Assembly (NCBI GenBank): GCA_964476625.1
Contig: CAYZBJ010000008.1
Location: 1-64,000 of the forward strand
DNA: 64,000 nucleotides
DNA from: JAMLIN01 sp964476625
GTDB taxonomy: Bacteria; Pseudomonadota; Gammaproteobacteria; Burkholderiales; Burkholderiaceae_E
Reading direction: 5' to 3'
The first letter of the stretch is position 1, and the number at the start of each line of letters is the position of its first letter. The translations under genes were made by a program, and so were the position numbers. The notes below the pieces were generated by a model. The model was not told the origin of the DNA, ran no database searches, and saw only the letters and a list, made by a program, of their open reading frames with translations. Below, in pieces: positions 1-9,955 of this stretch.

Positions 1-281
1 AGCTCGCCGGCCAGGTACTGGCGCTCGAACTCCTTGTTCTCGCCCACGTAGCTCGCGATCATCTTGCGGACCTGGCGGCTCTTGAGCAACAGGCCGAGGC
101 CGAAATCATCGACGCCGGCATTGTTCGATACGCAGGTCAGGTCCTTGACCCCGGAATCGCGCAGGCCGGCGATCAGGGCTTCGGGAATGCCGCAAAGGCC
201 GAATCCGCCGACGGCGATCATCTGGCCGTCGGCGACGACGTCGGCCAGCGCGCTGGCGGCGCTCGGGTAGACCTTGCTCAT
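1..281 (-). CDS. 3-oxoacid CoA-transferase subunit A (partial, cut by window edge)
   Basis: The first 93 codons of an alpha subunit of the SCOT/AtoD class, which moves CoA between succinyl-CoA (or acetyl-CoA) and a 3-keto acid in ketone-body and short-chain fatty acid use. The visible N-terminus carries the glycine-rich CoA-transferase motif GGFGLCGIPEAL near residue 25, and a conserved SNNAGVDDFGLG stretch near residue 52. The ATG lies at 279-281 with a GAGG just upstream on the minus strand. The rest of the gene and the expected B subunit lie outside the window. The family is clear; the substrate is not. Confidence 0.85.
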   Translation of the reverse strand, partial: MSKVYPSAASALADVVADGQMIAVGGFGLCGIPEALIAGLRDSGVKDLTCVSNNAGVDDFGLGLLLKSRQVRKMIASYVGENKEFERQYLAGE

Positions 282-319
282 GGGGAAACCTCGCTAGCAG
301 GGGCGGATGGCGATGGGGG

Positions 320-325
320 ATTATA
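320..325 (-). promoter_or_regulatory. -10 element TATAAT, CoA-transferase promoter
   Basis: On the minus strand this reads TATAAT, 38 nt before the CoA-transferase ATG, in a leader without other genes. No convincing -35 box is visible, so this is a partial promoter call. Confidence 0.45.
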
Positions 326-433
326 AGCACCGTCGGGAAGCCCGCGAGGAGTCGGAGCCGCGGTGGCGTTCCGGTGCGCCGGGGCGGTCCGCGCCGGCTT
401 CCGGGCAGGGACCGAAGCGGGCGTCGGGCACGA

Positions 434-439
434 TATAAT
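434..439 (+). promoter_or_regulatory. -10 element TATAAT, pyrG promoter
   Basis: A perfect TATAAT ends 22 nt upstream of the pyrG ATG. It faces away from the matching TATAAT of the divergent CoA-transferase gene. No good -35 box is seen at the usual distance. Confidence 0.5.
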
Positions 440-461
440 CCCCTTTTCCGGCGGGCTGTTC

Positions 462-2135
<1,674 letters not shown>

Positions 2136-2175
2136 GCATTTCGCGCGCGGTGTCGCCGCGTCCGGAGACCCGACG

Positions 2176-3045
2176 ATGAAGCTCTGTCATTTCAATGCCG
2201 GCCTGGATCGACCCCTGTTCCTGATCGCCGGCCCCTGCGTGATCGAATCGGCCGGGCTCGCCTTCGAGACCGCCGGGCGGCTCAAGGAGATCACCGACCG
2301 CCTCGGCATCCCGTTCATCTACAAGTCCTCCTTCGACAAGGCCAATCGCAGCTCGGGCAAGTCGTTCCGCGGTCCGGGTTTCGATGCCGGGCTGGCGATC
2401 CTCGCCGATGTCCGCGAGCGGATCGGCGTGCCGGTGCTGACCGATGTCCACGAGGTCGACCAGATCGGCCCGGTGGCCGAGGTCGTCGACGTCCTCCAGA
2501 CGCCAGCCTTCCTGGTGCGCCAGACCGACTTCATCCGGGCGGTCGCCACCTGCGGCAAGCCGGTCAACATCAAGAAGGGCCAGTTTCTCGCTCCCCACGA
2601 CATGAAGAACGTGATCGACAAGGCGCGCGAGGCCGCCGTCGAGGCCGCCGGTGGCGATCCTTCGGCCGGCGAGCGTTTCATGGTCTGCGAGCGGGGCGTG
2701 AGCTTCGGCTACAACAATCTCGTCTCCGACATGCGCTCGCTGGCGATCATGCGCGAGACCCGCTGCCCGGTGGTGTTCGACGCCACCCATTCGGTGCAGC
2801 TGCCGGGCGGGCAGGGCACCGCCTCGGGTGGCCAGCGCGAGTTCGTGCCGGTCCTTGCCCGGGCGGCGGTCGCCGTCGGCGTGGCGGGCGTCTTCATGGA
2901 AACGCATCCGGATCCGGCCAAGGCCCTGTCGGACGGACCCAACGCCTGGCCGCTCGATCGCATGGAGGACCTGCTCGGCACCCTGCGCGAGATCGACGTG
3001 CTGGTCAAGGCGGCGGGCTTCCCCGAAGCGGGGCTTGCCGCATGA
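2176..3045 (+). CDS. kdsA: 3-deoxy-D-manno-octulosonate 8-phosphate synthase
   Basis: Condenses phosphoenolpyruvate with arabinose 5-phosphate to make KDO-8-phosphate for the lipopolysaccharide inner core. The 289-residue protein is collinear with the family: IAGPCVIES near the N-terminus, YKSSFDKANRSS, TDVHE, and the C-terminal METHPDP motif. A GGAG lies upstream of the ATG. It sits 40 nt after pyrG and is followed about 120 nt later by eno, as in E. coli relatives, so co-transcription with pyrG is likely. It implies an LPS-bearing Gram-negative cell. Confidence 0.97.
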   Translation: MKLCHFNAGLDRPLFLIAGPCVIESAGLAFETAGRLKEITDRLGIPFIYKSSFDKANRSSGKSFRGPGFDAGLAILADVRERIGVPVLTDVHEVDQIGPVAEVVDVLQTPAFLVRQTDFIRAVATCGKPVNIKKGQFLAPHDMKNVIDKAREAAVEAAGGDPSAGERFMVCERGVSFGYNNLVSDMRSLAIMRETRCPVVFDATHSVQLPGGQGTASGGQREFVPVLARAAVAVGVAGVFMETHPDPAKALSDGPNAWPLDRMEDLLGTLREIDVLVKAAGFPEAGLAA

Positions 3046-3166
3046 CGATGCCGGGCGCGATCTTTCACATTCGGACCGGCATTCCCGTCTATCATTCATT
3101 CATCTGCGCCTCGCTGGCGCGGATCGCCGGCAACCGTTCATCATCGCCAGGACCAGAAGACCTCCC

Positions 3167-4450
3167 ATGAGCACCATCGTCGACATCATCGGCCGCGAGA
3201 TCATCGATTCCCGCGGCAATCCGACCGTCGAATGCGACGTTCTCCTCGAATCCGGCGTGATGGGCCGGGCGGCGGTTCCCTCGGGCGCATCGACCGGCTC
3301 GCGCGAAGCGATCGAGCTGCGCGACGGCGACATGGGCCGCTTCCTCGGCAAGGGGGTCCTCGGTGCGGTCGAGCACATCAATACCGAGATCTCCGAGGCC
3401 CTGATGGGGCTCGACGCGACCGAACAGGCCTGGATCGATCGCACCCTGCTCGACCTCGATGGCACCGACAACAAGTCGCGCCTCGGCGCCAACGCCACCC
3501 TCGCGGTCTCGATGGCGGTCGCCCGCGCCGCCGCCGAGGAATCCGGCCTGCCGCTCTACCGCTACTTCGGCGGCTCGGGCGCGATGTCGCTGCCGGTTCC
3601 GATGATGAACGTCATCAACGGGGGGGCGCACGCCAACAATTCGCTCGACCTGCAGGAGTTCATGATCCTGCCGGTCGGCGCGCCGACCTTCCGCGAATCC
3701 CTGCGCTATGGGGCGGAAGTCTTCCATGCGCTCAAGAAGCTGATCCACGACCGCGGCATGTCGACCGCGGTCGGCGACGAAGGCGGTTTCGCCCCCAGCG
3801 TGGGCAGCCACGAGGAGGCCATCCAGCTGATCCTCGCCGCGATCGAGTCGGCCGGCTACGAGCCCGGCCGCCAGGTCGCCCTCGGACTCGATTGCGCGAG
3901 CTCGGAGTTCTATCGCGACGGCAAGTACCACCTGGCCGGCGAGAACCTGGTGCTGTCGGCGGGCGACTTCGCCAACCTGCTCTCGACCTGGTGCGACAAG
4001 TACCCGATCATCTCGATCGAGGACGGCATGGCCGAGGACGACTGGGATGGCTGGAAGCTGCTCACCGACGTGCTCGGCGACCGGGTTCAGCTGGTCGGCG
4101 ACGATCTCTTCGTCACCAACACCAAGATCCTGCAGCGTGGCATCGAGCAGGGGATCGCGAACTCCATCCTGATCAAGATCAACCAGATCGGGACCCTGAC
4201 CGAGACCTTCTCGGCGATCGAGCTCGCCAAGCGCTTCAACTACACGGCGGTGGTGTCGCATCGCTCGGGCGAGACCGAGGACACCACGATCGCCGATATC
4301 GCGGTCGCAACCAACGCCTTGCAGATCAAGACCGGTTCGATGAGCCGGACCGACCGCGTCGCGAAGTACAACCAGCTGCTGCGGATCGAGGAAGACCTCG
4401 GCGACGTCGCCAGCTATCCGGGCCGCAACGCCTTCTACAACCTGCGCTAG
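3167..4450 (+). CDS. eno: Enolase
   Basis: Interconverts 2-phosphoglycerate and phosphoenolpyruvate in glycolysis, and in other bacteria is also part of the RNA degradosome. The 427-residue product has all hallmarks: DSRGNPTVE and GAPSGAST-type loops in the N-domain, the metal ligands in SIEDGMAEDD and GDDLFVTN, and the catalytic lysine/serine region KINQIGT and SHRSGETED. The start at the ATG before STIVDIIGREI matches the family; a longer open frame upstream overlaps kdsA and is ignored. The ftsB gene follows 12 nt downstream. Confidence 0.98.
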   Translation: MSTIVDIIGREIIDSRGNPTVECDVLLESGVMGRAAVPSGASTGSREAIELRDGDMGRFLGKGVLGAVEHINTEISEALMGLDATEQAWIDRTLLDLDGTDNKSRLGANATLAVSMAVARAAAEESGLPLYRYFGGSGAMSLPVPMMNVINGGAHANNSLDLQEFMILPVGAPTFRESLRYGAEVFHALKKLIHDRGMSTAVGDEGGFAPSVGSHEEAIQLILAAIESAGYEPGRQVALGLDCASSEFYRDGKYHLAGENLVLSAGDFANLLSTWCDKYPIISIEDGMAEDDWDGWKLLTDVLGDRVQLVGDDLFVTNTKILQRGIEQGIANSILIKINQIGTLTETFSAIELAKRFNYTAVVSHRSGETEDTTIADIAVATNALQIKTGSMSRTDRVAKYNQLLRIEEDLGDVASYPGRNAFYNLR

Positions 4451-4462
4451 GCTGTCGTTGCG

Positions 4463-4849
4463 ATGCGTCCCCTGACCCTGATCTTCTGCGCGCTCCTCGT
4501 CGCGATCCAGTATCCACTCTGGTTCGGCGAGCGAGGCTGCTCGGCGAGTTGTCCGCTCAGGCGCCAGACCTCGCGCCAGCCTCGCTNNNNNNNNNNGCGA
4601 GGCTGGCGCGAGGTCTGGCGCCTGAGCGGACAACTCGCCGAGCAGCAGCAGGCCAACGCCCGGGTGGTGGTCCACAACGCCGGCCTCGAGGCCGAGTTGC
4701 GCGACCTCGCCGAGGGGCGCCAGGCGGTCGAGGAACGTGCCCGCTACGACCTCGGCATGGTCGGTCGCGGCGAGGTCTTCGTGCAGATCAACCAGGCCGG
4801 CGAGCCCGGCAGTAGTACGCGTATCCAGACCGCCGCCGCCGAACGTTAG
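4463..4849 (+). CDS. ftsB: Cell division protein FtsB (interrupted by an assembly artefact)
   Basis: A small single-pass inner-membrane division protein that joins FtsL and FtsQ in the divisome. The N-terminal membrane helix (MRPLTLIFCALLVAIQ) runs into the family motif QYPLWFGE. A periplasmic coiled coil (QQQANARVVV...) and the conserved EERARYDLGM box follow. As printed the gene contains ten N and an inverted copy of its own next 50 bases. Removing 4531-4596 (66 nt) restores WFGERGWREVW and a 106-residue protein of normal length, with the frame intact. The break therefore looks like an assembly error, not a mutation. Confidence 0.9.
   Translation: MRPLTLIFCALLVAIQYPLWFGERGCSASCPLRRQTSRQPRXXXXRGWREVWRLSGQLAEQQQANARVVVHNAGLEAELRDLAEGRQAVEERARYDLGMVGRGEVFVQINQAGEPGSSTRIQTAAAER
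4536..4646. repeat. False inverted duplication around a scaffold gap
   Basis: Bases 4536-4585 are the exact reverse complement of 4597-4646, separated only by one base and ten N. The right-hand copy reads as proper ftsB; the left-hand one does not. A perfect 50-nt palindrome centred on a gap inside a core gene is best explained as a chimeric or fold-back read used at a contig end. Confidence 0.85.
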
Positions 4850-4850
4850 G

Positions 4851-4866
4851 AACCCGTACGCGGGTT
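4851..4866. terminator. Small hairpin between convergent ftsB and hslO
   Basis: AACCCG-TACG-CGGGTT forms a six-pair stem with a tetraloop. It lies between the ftsB stop and the hslO stop and overlaps the latter. There is no T-run on either side, so a terminator role is only a guess. Confidence 0.2.
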
Positions 4867-5782
4867 ACTGGCGCGTCTGGATCCCGGGGGCCAGGCCCTC
4901 GACGAAGAGCGCGGCGCAGTCGACCGCATCGAAGCGCCAGGCTTCGTTGCAGAACTCGCAGCGCACCTCGACTTCGCCCTGTTCGGCAAGCACCGATTCC
5001 ACCTCGTCGCGACCCAGCATCCGGAGCATCGCGCTGACCTTGCCCCGCGAGCAGCGGCAGGCGAAGCGCAGCGCGCGGGCATCGCTGCCGGCGATCCGCT
5101 CCTGCCAGAACAGTCGATGCAACAGGCGTTCGGCCGGTGTCCCGAGCAGCTCCGCGGGTTCGAGGGTGGCGGCGAGCTGCGTGAAGCGCGGCCAGGCATC
5201 CTCGTCGACTTCATGGACCGCGCCGCCGGTGGCCGGCATGCGCTGGAGCATCAGGCCGCGCACCGTGCCGGCATCGGCTGCCAGCCAGAGCCGGGTCGGG
5301 ATCTGCTCGGAGTGGCTCATGTAGCGCTCGATCACCTCGGCGACCGAATTTCCCTCGAGCGGCACCACGCCCTGGTAGGTATGGCCGGTGGCGGCGCCCG
5401 TGGTGGTGCCGTCGAGGGTCACCACGCAGCGTCCGCGGCCATTCGCGTTCAACAGCGCGGTGAAGTCCGCATCGTCGGCGATCGGCGCGTCGTCAAGTTT
5501 CACGGTGGCGCGAAAGCTGCCGTCGGAACGGCATTCGACGACCACCAGGTTGATCGGGCCATCGCCATGCAGTTGCAGGATCAGCGCGCCGTCGTGCTTG
5601 ATCGTCGCGGCCAGCAGCAGCGCGGCCGCGACCAGTTCGCCAAGCCGGTCGCGCACCGTCGGCGGCAGGTCGTGGCGGCTGAGCACCGCCTGCCAGGCGG
5701 CGCCCAGCTCGACGCACTCGCCGCGCACCGCGGCGGCGACAGCGCTGAAGCGCAGCAGGCGGTCGGGGGCGGTGGCGGCCAT
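4865..5782 (-). CDS. hslO: Hsp33 redox-regulated holdase chaperone
   Basis: A cytosolic chaperone activated by oxidative unfolding. The 305-residue protein has the N-terminal Hsp33 core with GHTYQGVVPLEGNSVAE and the C-terminal zinc switch: CRC near residue 239 and CEFC near residue 275, the CxC...CxxC set that binds zinc when reduced and forms disulfides when oxidised. It is convergent with ftsB, and upstream on the same strand the gamma-carbonic anhydrase gene ends 47 nt before its ATG, so the two may form one transcript. No strong ribosome-binding site is visible. Confidence 0.95.
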   Translation of the reverse strand: MAATAPDRLLRFSAVAAAVRGECVELGAAWQAVLSRHDLPPTVRDRLGELVAAALLLAATIKHDGALILQLHGDGPINLVVVECRSDGSFRATVKLDDAPIADDADFTALLNANGRGRCVVTLDGTTTGAATGHTYQGVVPLEGNSVAEVIERYMSHSEQIPTRLWLAADAGTVRGLMLQRMPATGGAVHEVDEDAWPRFTQLAATLEPAELLGTPAERLLHRLFWQERIAGSDARALRFACRCSRGKVSAMLRMLGRDEVESVLAEQGEVEVRCEFCNEAWRFDAVDCAALFVEGLAPGIQTRQ

Positions 5783-5829
5783 GTCAGTGGCGCCCGGTCG
5801 ACCGAAGCGAACGCGGGGGGCGCTTCATG

Positions 5830-6360
5830 TCAGCCCTGCTCGACCAGGCGCAGCCGGTCGCGGAACATCGCGGCGCGCATGACATAGCCCTCGGCGCTCG
5901 CGAGCAGTCGGGCGGTGTCGGCCGGCGCGAGCTGGCGGACCACCTTGCCTGGCGCACCCATGACGACGCTGCCGTCGGGAATCTCCTTGCCTTCGGTAAT
6001 CAGCGCGCCGGCCCCGATCAGGCAGCCGCGGCCGATCCTCGCGCCGTTGAGCACGATCGCCTGGATGCCGATCAGCGAGCCGTCGCCGATGGTGCAGCCG
6101 TGCAGCATCGCCTGGTGGCCGATCGTCACGAACTCGCCGATGGTGAGCGGATTGCCGGGATCGGTATGCAGCACCGCGTTGTCCTGGACGTTGCTGCCGG
6201 CGCCGACCCGGATCGGTGCGTTGTCGCCGCGCAGGACGGCGCCGAACCAGACGCTCGCGTCGCGGCCGAGGTCGATGTCGCCGATCACGCTCGCGGTATC
6301 GGCAACCCAGGCGCCGGGACCGATGCGCGGCACCGCCGTATCGAGTGCGAAGACGCTCAT
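5830..6360 (-). CDS. Gamma-carbonic anhydrase family protein
   Basis: A left-handed beta-helix protein of the YrdA/CaiE group, 176 residues, built from hexapeptide repeats (for example IGDIDL, VGAGSN, IGDGSL). Three metal-binding histidines are visible in VLHTD and TIGHQAMLHG. Members are trimers with zinc or iron at subunit interfaces, and many have weak or no measured carbonic anhydrase activity. The start at the ATG before SVFALD is chosen because a GGAGG lies 7 nt upstream; an in-frame ATG 36 nt earlier lacks one. It is divergent from the DUF455 gene with only 26 nt between start codons. Confidence 0.88.
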   Translation of the reverse strand: MSVFALDTAVPRIGPGAWVADTASVIGDIDLGRDASVWFGAVLRGDNAPIRVGAGSNVQDNAVLHTDPGNPLTIGEFVTIGHQAMLHGCTIGDGSLIGIQAIVLNGARIGRGCLIGAGALITEGKEIPDGSVVMGAPGKVVRQLAPADTARLLASAEGYVMRAAMFRDRLRLVEQG

Positions 6361-6386
6361 CGTGTTCCTCCGGGGATAATCATGGG

Positions 6387-7250
6387 ATGCGTGCAAGTGT
6401 AAGTCATCGGCCCGACGTGCTCCGGGCCTGGGCCGGTTGCGGCTGGCTGGCCATCGAGCCGGATCGCAAGCTCGAGTGCGTCGCCGCGATTCGCCTGTTG
6501 CTCGACGGGGGCGTCCCCGCGGCGCCGACGCCGGCGCCGGATCGGGTCGCGCTCTGCGCGAGCGAACCCGGGCGTCCGGCCAGGCCCCGGCTGGTCGATC
6601 CCCGCGAAGTGCCGGCGCGTCCGATCGGCAGCGCCGAAGGACGGGCCGCGCTGCTGCATGCGATCGCCCATATCGAGTTCAACGCGATCAACCTCGCGCT
6701 CGATGCTGCCTGGCGTTTCGAGATGCCCGAGGCCTTCCTTCTCGACTGGCTTTCGGTCGCGGTCGACGAAGCGAAGCACTTCGGGCTGCTGCGCGACGAG
6801 CTGCGCGCGCGCGGCCATGACTACGGTGATTTCGACGCCCACGACGGCCTCTGGCAGCTGGCCTGGCGAACCCGCGACGATGTACTCGCGCGCATGGCGC
6901 TGGTGCCGCGGGTGATGGAGGCGCGCGGGCTCGATGCGACGCCGCCGCTGCAGCGCAAGTTACGCGGCGCCGGCGATGCTCGCGCGGTCGCCATCCTGCA
7001 GGTGATCCTCGACGAGGAGGTGCGCCATGTCGCGATCGGCAACCGCTGGTATCACGAGCTCTGCGATGCGCGCGGCCTCGATCCGCGGGCGAGCTTCATC
7101 GAGTTGTTCGAGCGCCATGCGGCGCCGCCGACCCGCGGGCCGCTGAATCGGGCGGCGCGCCTGGCCGCCGGGTTCACCGAGGCGGAACTCGACTGGCTCA
7201 CCGAGGCGGCGCCGACTGGCCGGCGGCCGCCTCCTGTTCCCGCAGCCTGA
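6387..7250 (+). CDS. DUF455 ferritin-like domain protein
   Basis: A 287-residue protein of the uncharacterised DUF455 (COG2833) family. The central four-helix bundle carries what look like di-iron ligands: E97 in HIEFNA, E128 and H131 in DEAKH, and E211 and H214 in EEVRH. No signal peptide or membrane segment is seen. The ATG at 6387 is the first in-frame start that does not run into the divergent carbonic anhydrase gene. Its 3-prime end overlaps the convergent acyl-CoA synthetase gene by 53 nt. The function is unknown; oxygen or radical chemistry at a di-iron centre is an inference from the fold. Confidence 0.85.
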   Translation: MRASVSHRPDVLRAWAGCGWLAIEPDRKLECVAAIRLLLDGGVPAAPTPAPDRVALCASEPGRPARPRLVDPREVPARPIGSAEGRAALLHAIAHIEFNAINLALDAAWRFEMPEAFLLDWLSVAVDEAKHFGLLRDELRARGHDYGDFDAHDGLWQLAWRTRDDVLARMALVPRVMEARGLDATPPLQRKLRGAGDARAVAILQVILDEEVRHVAIGNRWYHELCDARGLDPRASFIELFERHAAPPTRGPLNRAARLAAGFTEAELDWLTEAAPTGRRPPPVPAA

Positions 7251-8883
7251 GGATCCGGCGCTGCACCTTGCCTGTCGTGGTCATGGGCAGTTCGTCGATG
7301 AAGCTGATCTCCTTCGGGTACTCGTAGGGCGCGAGCCGGCCGCGGACATGCTGCTGGAGCTCGGCGACCAGCGCGGGCCCCGGCTCATGGCCTGGCGCGA
7401 GGACGATGTAGGCCTTCACGAGGTTGCCGCGCTCGGCATCGGGCTTGGGCACCACCGCGGCATTGACGACCGCGGGGTGGCCGATGAGGCAGTTCTCGAC
7501 CTCGCTGGGCCCGATGCGGTAGCCGGCGGCCTTGAACATGTCGTCGGCCCGGCCGCGGTACCAGTAGAAGCCGTCGGCGTCGATGCTCGCGAGATCCCCG
7601 GTGCGGCACCAGTCGCCGGTGTACTTGGCGGCGGTCGCTTCCGGCCGGTTCCAGTAGCCGAGGAAGATCACCGGGTCGGGGTCGCCATGGATGTCATGGC
7701 GATTGACAGCGATCTCGCCGACCTCGCCGGGCGCGACCGGCTCGCCCTGGTCATCGAGCAGCGCGATGCGGTGCCCGGGGTAGGGCCGGCCGATCGCCCC
7801 CGAGCGCGCCGGCCAGCGGCGCGAGGAGCCACCCATGAGGTAGTTGGCCTCGGTCTGGCCGAAGATCTCGTTGACGACGATGCCCAGCGAATCCCGGCAC
7901 CAGTCGAACACCGCGTCGCCGACCGATTCGCCGCCGCTCATGATCGCGCGCAGGCGCAGTCGATAGCGTGCCCGCGGCGCCGGCACCGCCCTCATCATCA
8001 TCTTGAGCGCGGTCGGGAACAGGAAGGCGTTGCTCACCCGATGGCGCTGCATCAGCTCGAACGCGTACTCCGGCGAAAAGCGACTGCGCGAGGCGACGAT
8101 GGGGCGGCCGAAGTAGAGCGTCGGCAGCAGCGCGTCCATCAGGCCGCCGGTCCAGGCCCAGTCGGCGGGCGACCAGAAGACGTCGTCGGGGCGGGGGAAC
8201 CAGTCCTGGGAGGCGACGAAACCGGGCAGGTTGCCGATCAGCGCGCGGTGCGGCAGCAGCGCGCCCTTGGGCGGTCCGGTCGTGCCGCTGGTGTAGATCA
8301 GCAGCGCCGGGTCGTCGGCGAGGGTGTCGACCGTCCGGTAGCGGTCCGAGGCCCGGCCGAGCAGGTCGGACCAGTGCGCTTCGCCGCGGCCGTCGAGCGG
8401 CGCCGGGCGGTCGCCGACGACGATCACGCGCGTTACGGCGGTGGCCTCGAGTCGCGCCTCGCGCAAGGTCTCGAGGGCGCTGGCATCGACGATCACGGTC
8501 CGGGTGTCGCTGTCCTGCAGCCGATACGCGATCGCATCGGCGCCGAACAGGATCGACAGCGGCATCGCCACCGCGCCCATGCGCAGGATCCCCATCTGCG
8601 CGATCGCGGTCTCGGGGCATTGCGGCAGCAGCAGGGCGACCCGTTCGCCACGGCGTACGCCACCGGCGGCCAGGGCGTTGGCGAGCCGGTTCGCATCGGC
8701 ATCGAGCTTCGCGTAGGAGAGGGTCTCGACCTGGTCGTCGCCGCGATCGACCCGGATCGCGATCCGTTGCGGATCGCGCGCCCAGCGAGTCGCGCAGACG
8801 GTCGACATGTTGAACCGGGCCGGCACCAGCCAGCGGAATTCGCGATAGAGCGGGTCGTATTCGTCGACCTGGGGTTCTGGCAT
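7198..8883 (-). CDS. Acyl-CoA synthetase, AMP-forming, medium-chain type
   Basis: A 561-residue adenylate-forming enzyme that activates a carboxylic acid to its CoA thioester with ATP. It shows the P-loop-like motif YTSGTTGPPKG, the aromatic motif FGQTEANY, the hinge motif with YRGRADDMFKAAGYRI, and the catalytic lysine in TTTGKVQRR. The W-rich SPADWAWTGG region resembles the medium-chain (ACSM) branch. A GGAGGAG precedes the ATG at 8881-8883, deciding this start over a much longer open frame. The substrate cannot be read from sequence. Confidence 0.9.
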   Translation of the reverse strand: MPEPQVDEYDPLYREFRWLVPARFNMSTVCATRWARDPQRIAIRVDRGDDQVETLSYAKLDADANRLANALAAGGVRRGERVALLLPQCPETAIAQMGILRMGAVAMPLSILFGADAIAYRLQDSDTRTVIVDASALETLREARLEATAVTRVIVVGDRPAPLDGRGEAHWSDLLGRASDRYRTVDTLADDPALLIYTSGTTGPPKGALLPHRALIGNLPGFVASQDWFPRPDDVFWSPADWAWTGGLMDALLPTLYFGRPIVASRSRFSPEYAFELMQRHRVSNAFLFPTALKMMMRAVPAPRARYRLRLRAIMSGGESVGDAVFDWCRDSLGIVVNEIFGQTEANYLMGGSSRRWPARSGAIGRPYPGHRIALLDDQGEPVAPGEVGEIAVNRHDIHGDPDPVIFLGYWNRPEATAAKYTGDWCRTGDLASIDADGFYWYRGRADDMFKAAGYRIGPSEVENCLIGHPAVVNAAVVPKPDAERGNLVKAYIVLAPGHEPGPALVAELQQHVRGRLAPYEYPKEISFIDELPMTTTGKVQRRILRLREQEAAAGQSAPPR

Positions 8884-9073
8884 GGGCTGGGGTCTCCTCC
8901 GGGCGCCGGGATCCGTGGTCCGATTGCCGCCGGATCCTGACGAGACCCATTGTGCCCGCCCCCGCCATGCCCGGAAAGACCGGCTCCGAACGGTTCCGGA
9001 CCGCTTCGAACGGCCCGGCCCGGCGCCGGGCTCATCATGCACTGCAGCAGGATAGGGCGTATCCTTGGCCCCC

Positions 9074-9955
9074 ATGAAATCCAGCTTCGCCGCGGGTCGG
9101 GCCGATCCGCGCAGTATCAACGCCGACCTGCATTGCCATTCGCTGATGTCCGACGGCACCCTGTCCCCGGCAGCGGTGGTCGAGCGTGCGGCCGCCCAGG
9201 GCGTGGAGATGCTCGCCCTGACCGACCACGACAATCTCGCCGGGATCGACGAGGCGGCCGGTCGCGCGAGCGAGCTCGGCCTGCCTTTCGTGCCGGGGGT
9301 CGAGGTCTCGGTGACCTGGGGTGGCGAGACGATCCATGTGGTGGGCCTGAAGGTCGACCCGCTCGAACCCGCGCTGTGCGAAGGCCTGGCCCGCACCCGC
9401 AGCGGGCGCGACGCCCGGGCGATCGAGATCGGCGAGCAGCTCGCCGCGGCCGGCATCGCCGGCGCGTACGAGGGCGCGCTGCGCTACGTCGGCAATCCGG
9501 CGCTGGTGTCGCGTACCCATTTCGCCCGTTTCCTGGTCGAGCAAGGCATCTGCCGCGATGTGTCCGACGTCTTCTCGCGCTACCTCGTCGCGGGCCGGCC
9601 GGGTTACGTGCCGCAGCGCTGGGCCGCGATGGACGAGGCGGTTCGCTGGATCCGCGGCGCCGGCGGGCAGGCGGTGCTCGCCCACCCCGGCCGCTATCGG
9701 CTCGATGCGGTCGAGCGCCACGCGATGATTTCGGACTTCCGGGATGCCGGCGGCGTCGCCATCGAGGTCGTCAGTGGCAGCCATACGGTTCCCCAGTACG
9801 CCGAATACGCGAAGGTCGCCGCCGAGTTCGGCCTGCTGGCGTCGCGGGGATCGGATTTCCATGGGCCGGGCGAGAGCCATGTCGAACTCGGCCAGGTACC
9901 GCCGCTGCCGGATTCGGTCGTTCCGATCTGGCACGACTGGGAGCTTGCCGCGTGA
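9074..9955 (+). CDS. rnm: PHP-domain 5'-3' exoribonuclease RNase AM (YciV)
   Basis: A 293-residue PHP-superfamily phosphoesterase. Metal-binding motifs are in place: ADLHCHSLMSDG at the N-terminus, LTDHDN, GVEVSV, AHPGR and the C-terminal GSDFHGP. In E. coli this protein trims 5' ends of rRNA and short RNAs, and older annotations call it a 3',5'-nucleoside bisphosphate phosphatase. An in-frame TTG nine nt upstream is possible, but the ATG is preferred. Its stop overlaps the GTG start of yciO (GTGA), the same pairing as in E. coli relatives, so the two are translationally coupled. Confidence 0.92.
   Translation: MKSSFAAGRADPRSINADLHCHSLMSDGTLSPAAVVERAAAQGVEMLALTDHDNLAGIDEAAGRASELGLPFVPGVEVSVTWGGETIHVVGLKVDPLEPALCEGLARTRSGRDARAIEIGEQLAAAGIAGAYEGALRYVGNPALVSRTHFARFLVEQGICRDVSDVFSRYLVAGRPGYVPQRWAAMDEAVRWIRGAGGQAVLAHPGRYRLDAVERHAMISDFRDAGGVAIEVVSGSHTVPQYAEYAKVAAEFGLLASRGSDFHGPGESHVELGQVPPLPDSVVPIWHDWELAA

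Noticed and set aside
4536..4646. Inverted repeat in ftsB as an insertion sequence end
   Set aside because: It is centred on ten N and one arm is simply the gene itself reversed; no target duplication or transposase is present.
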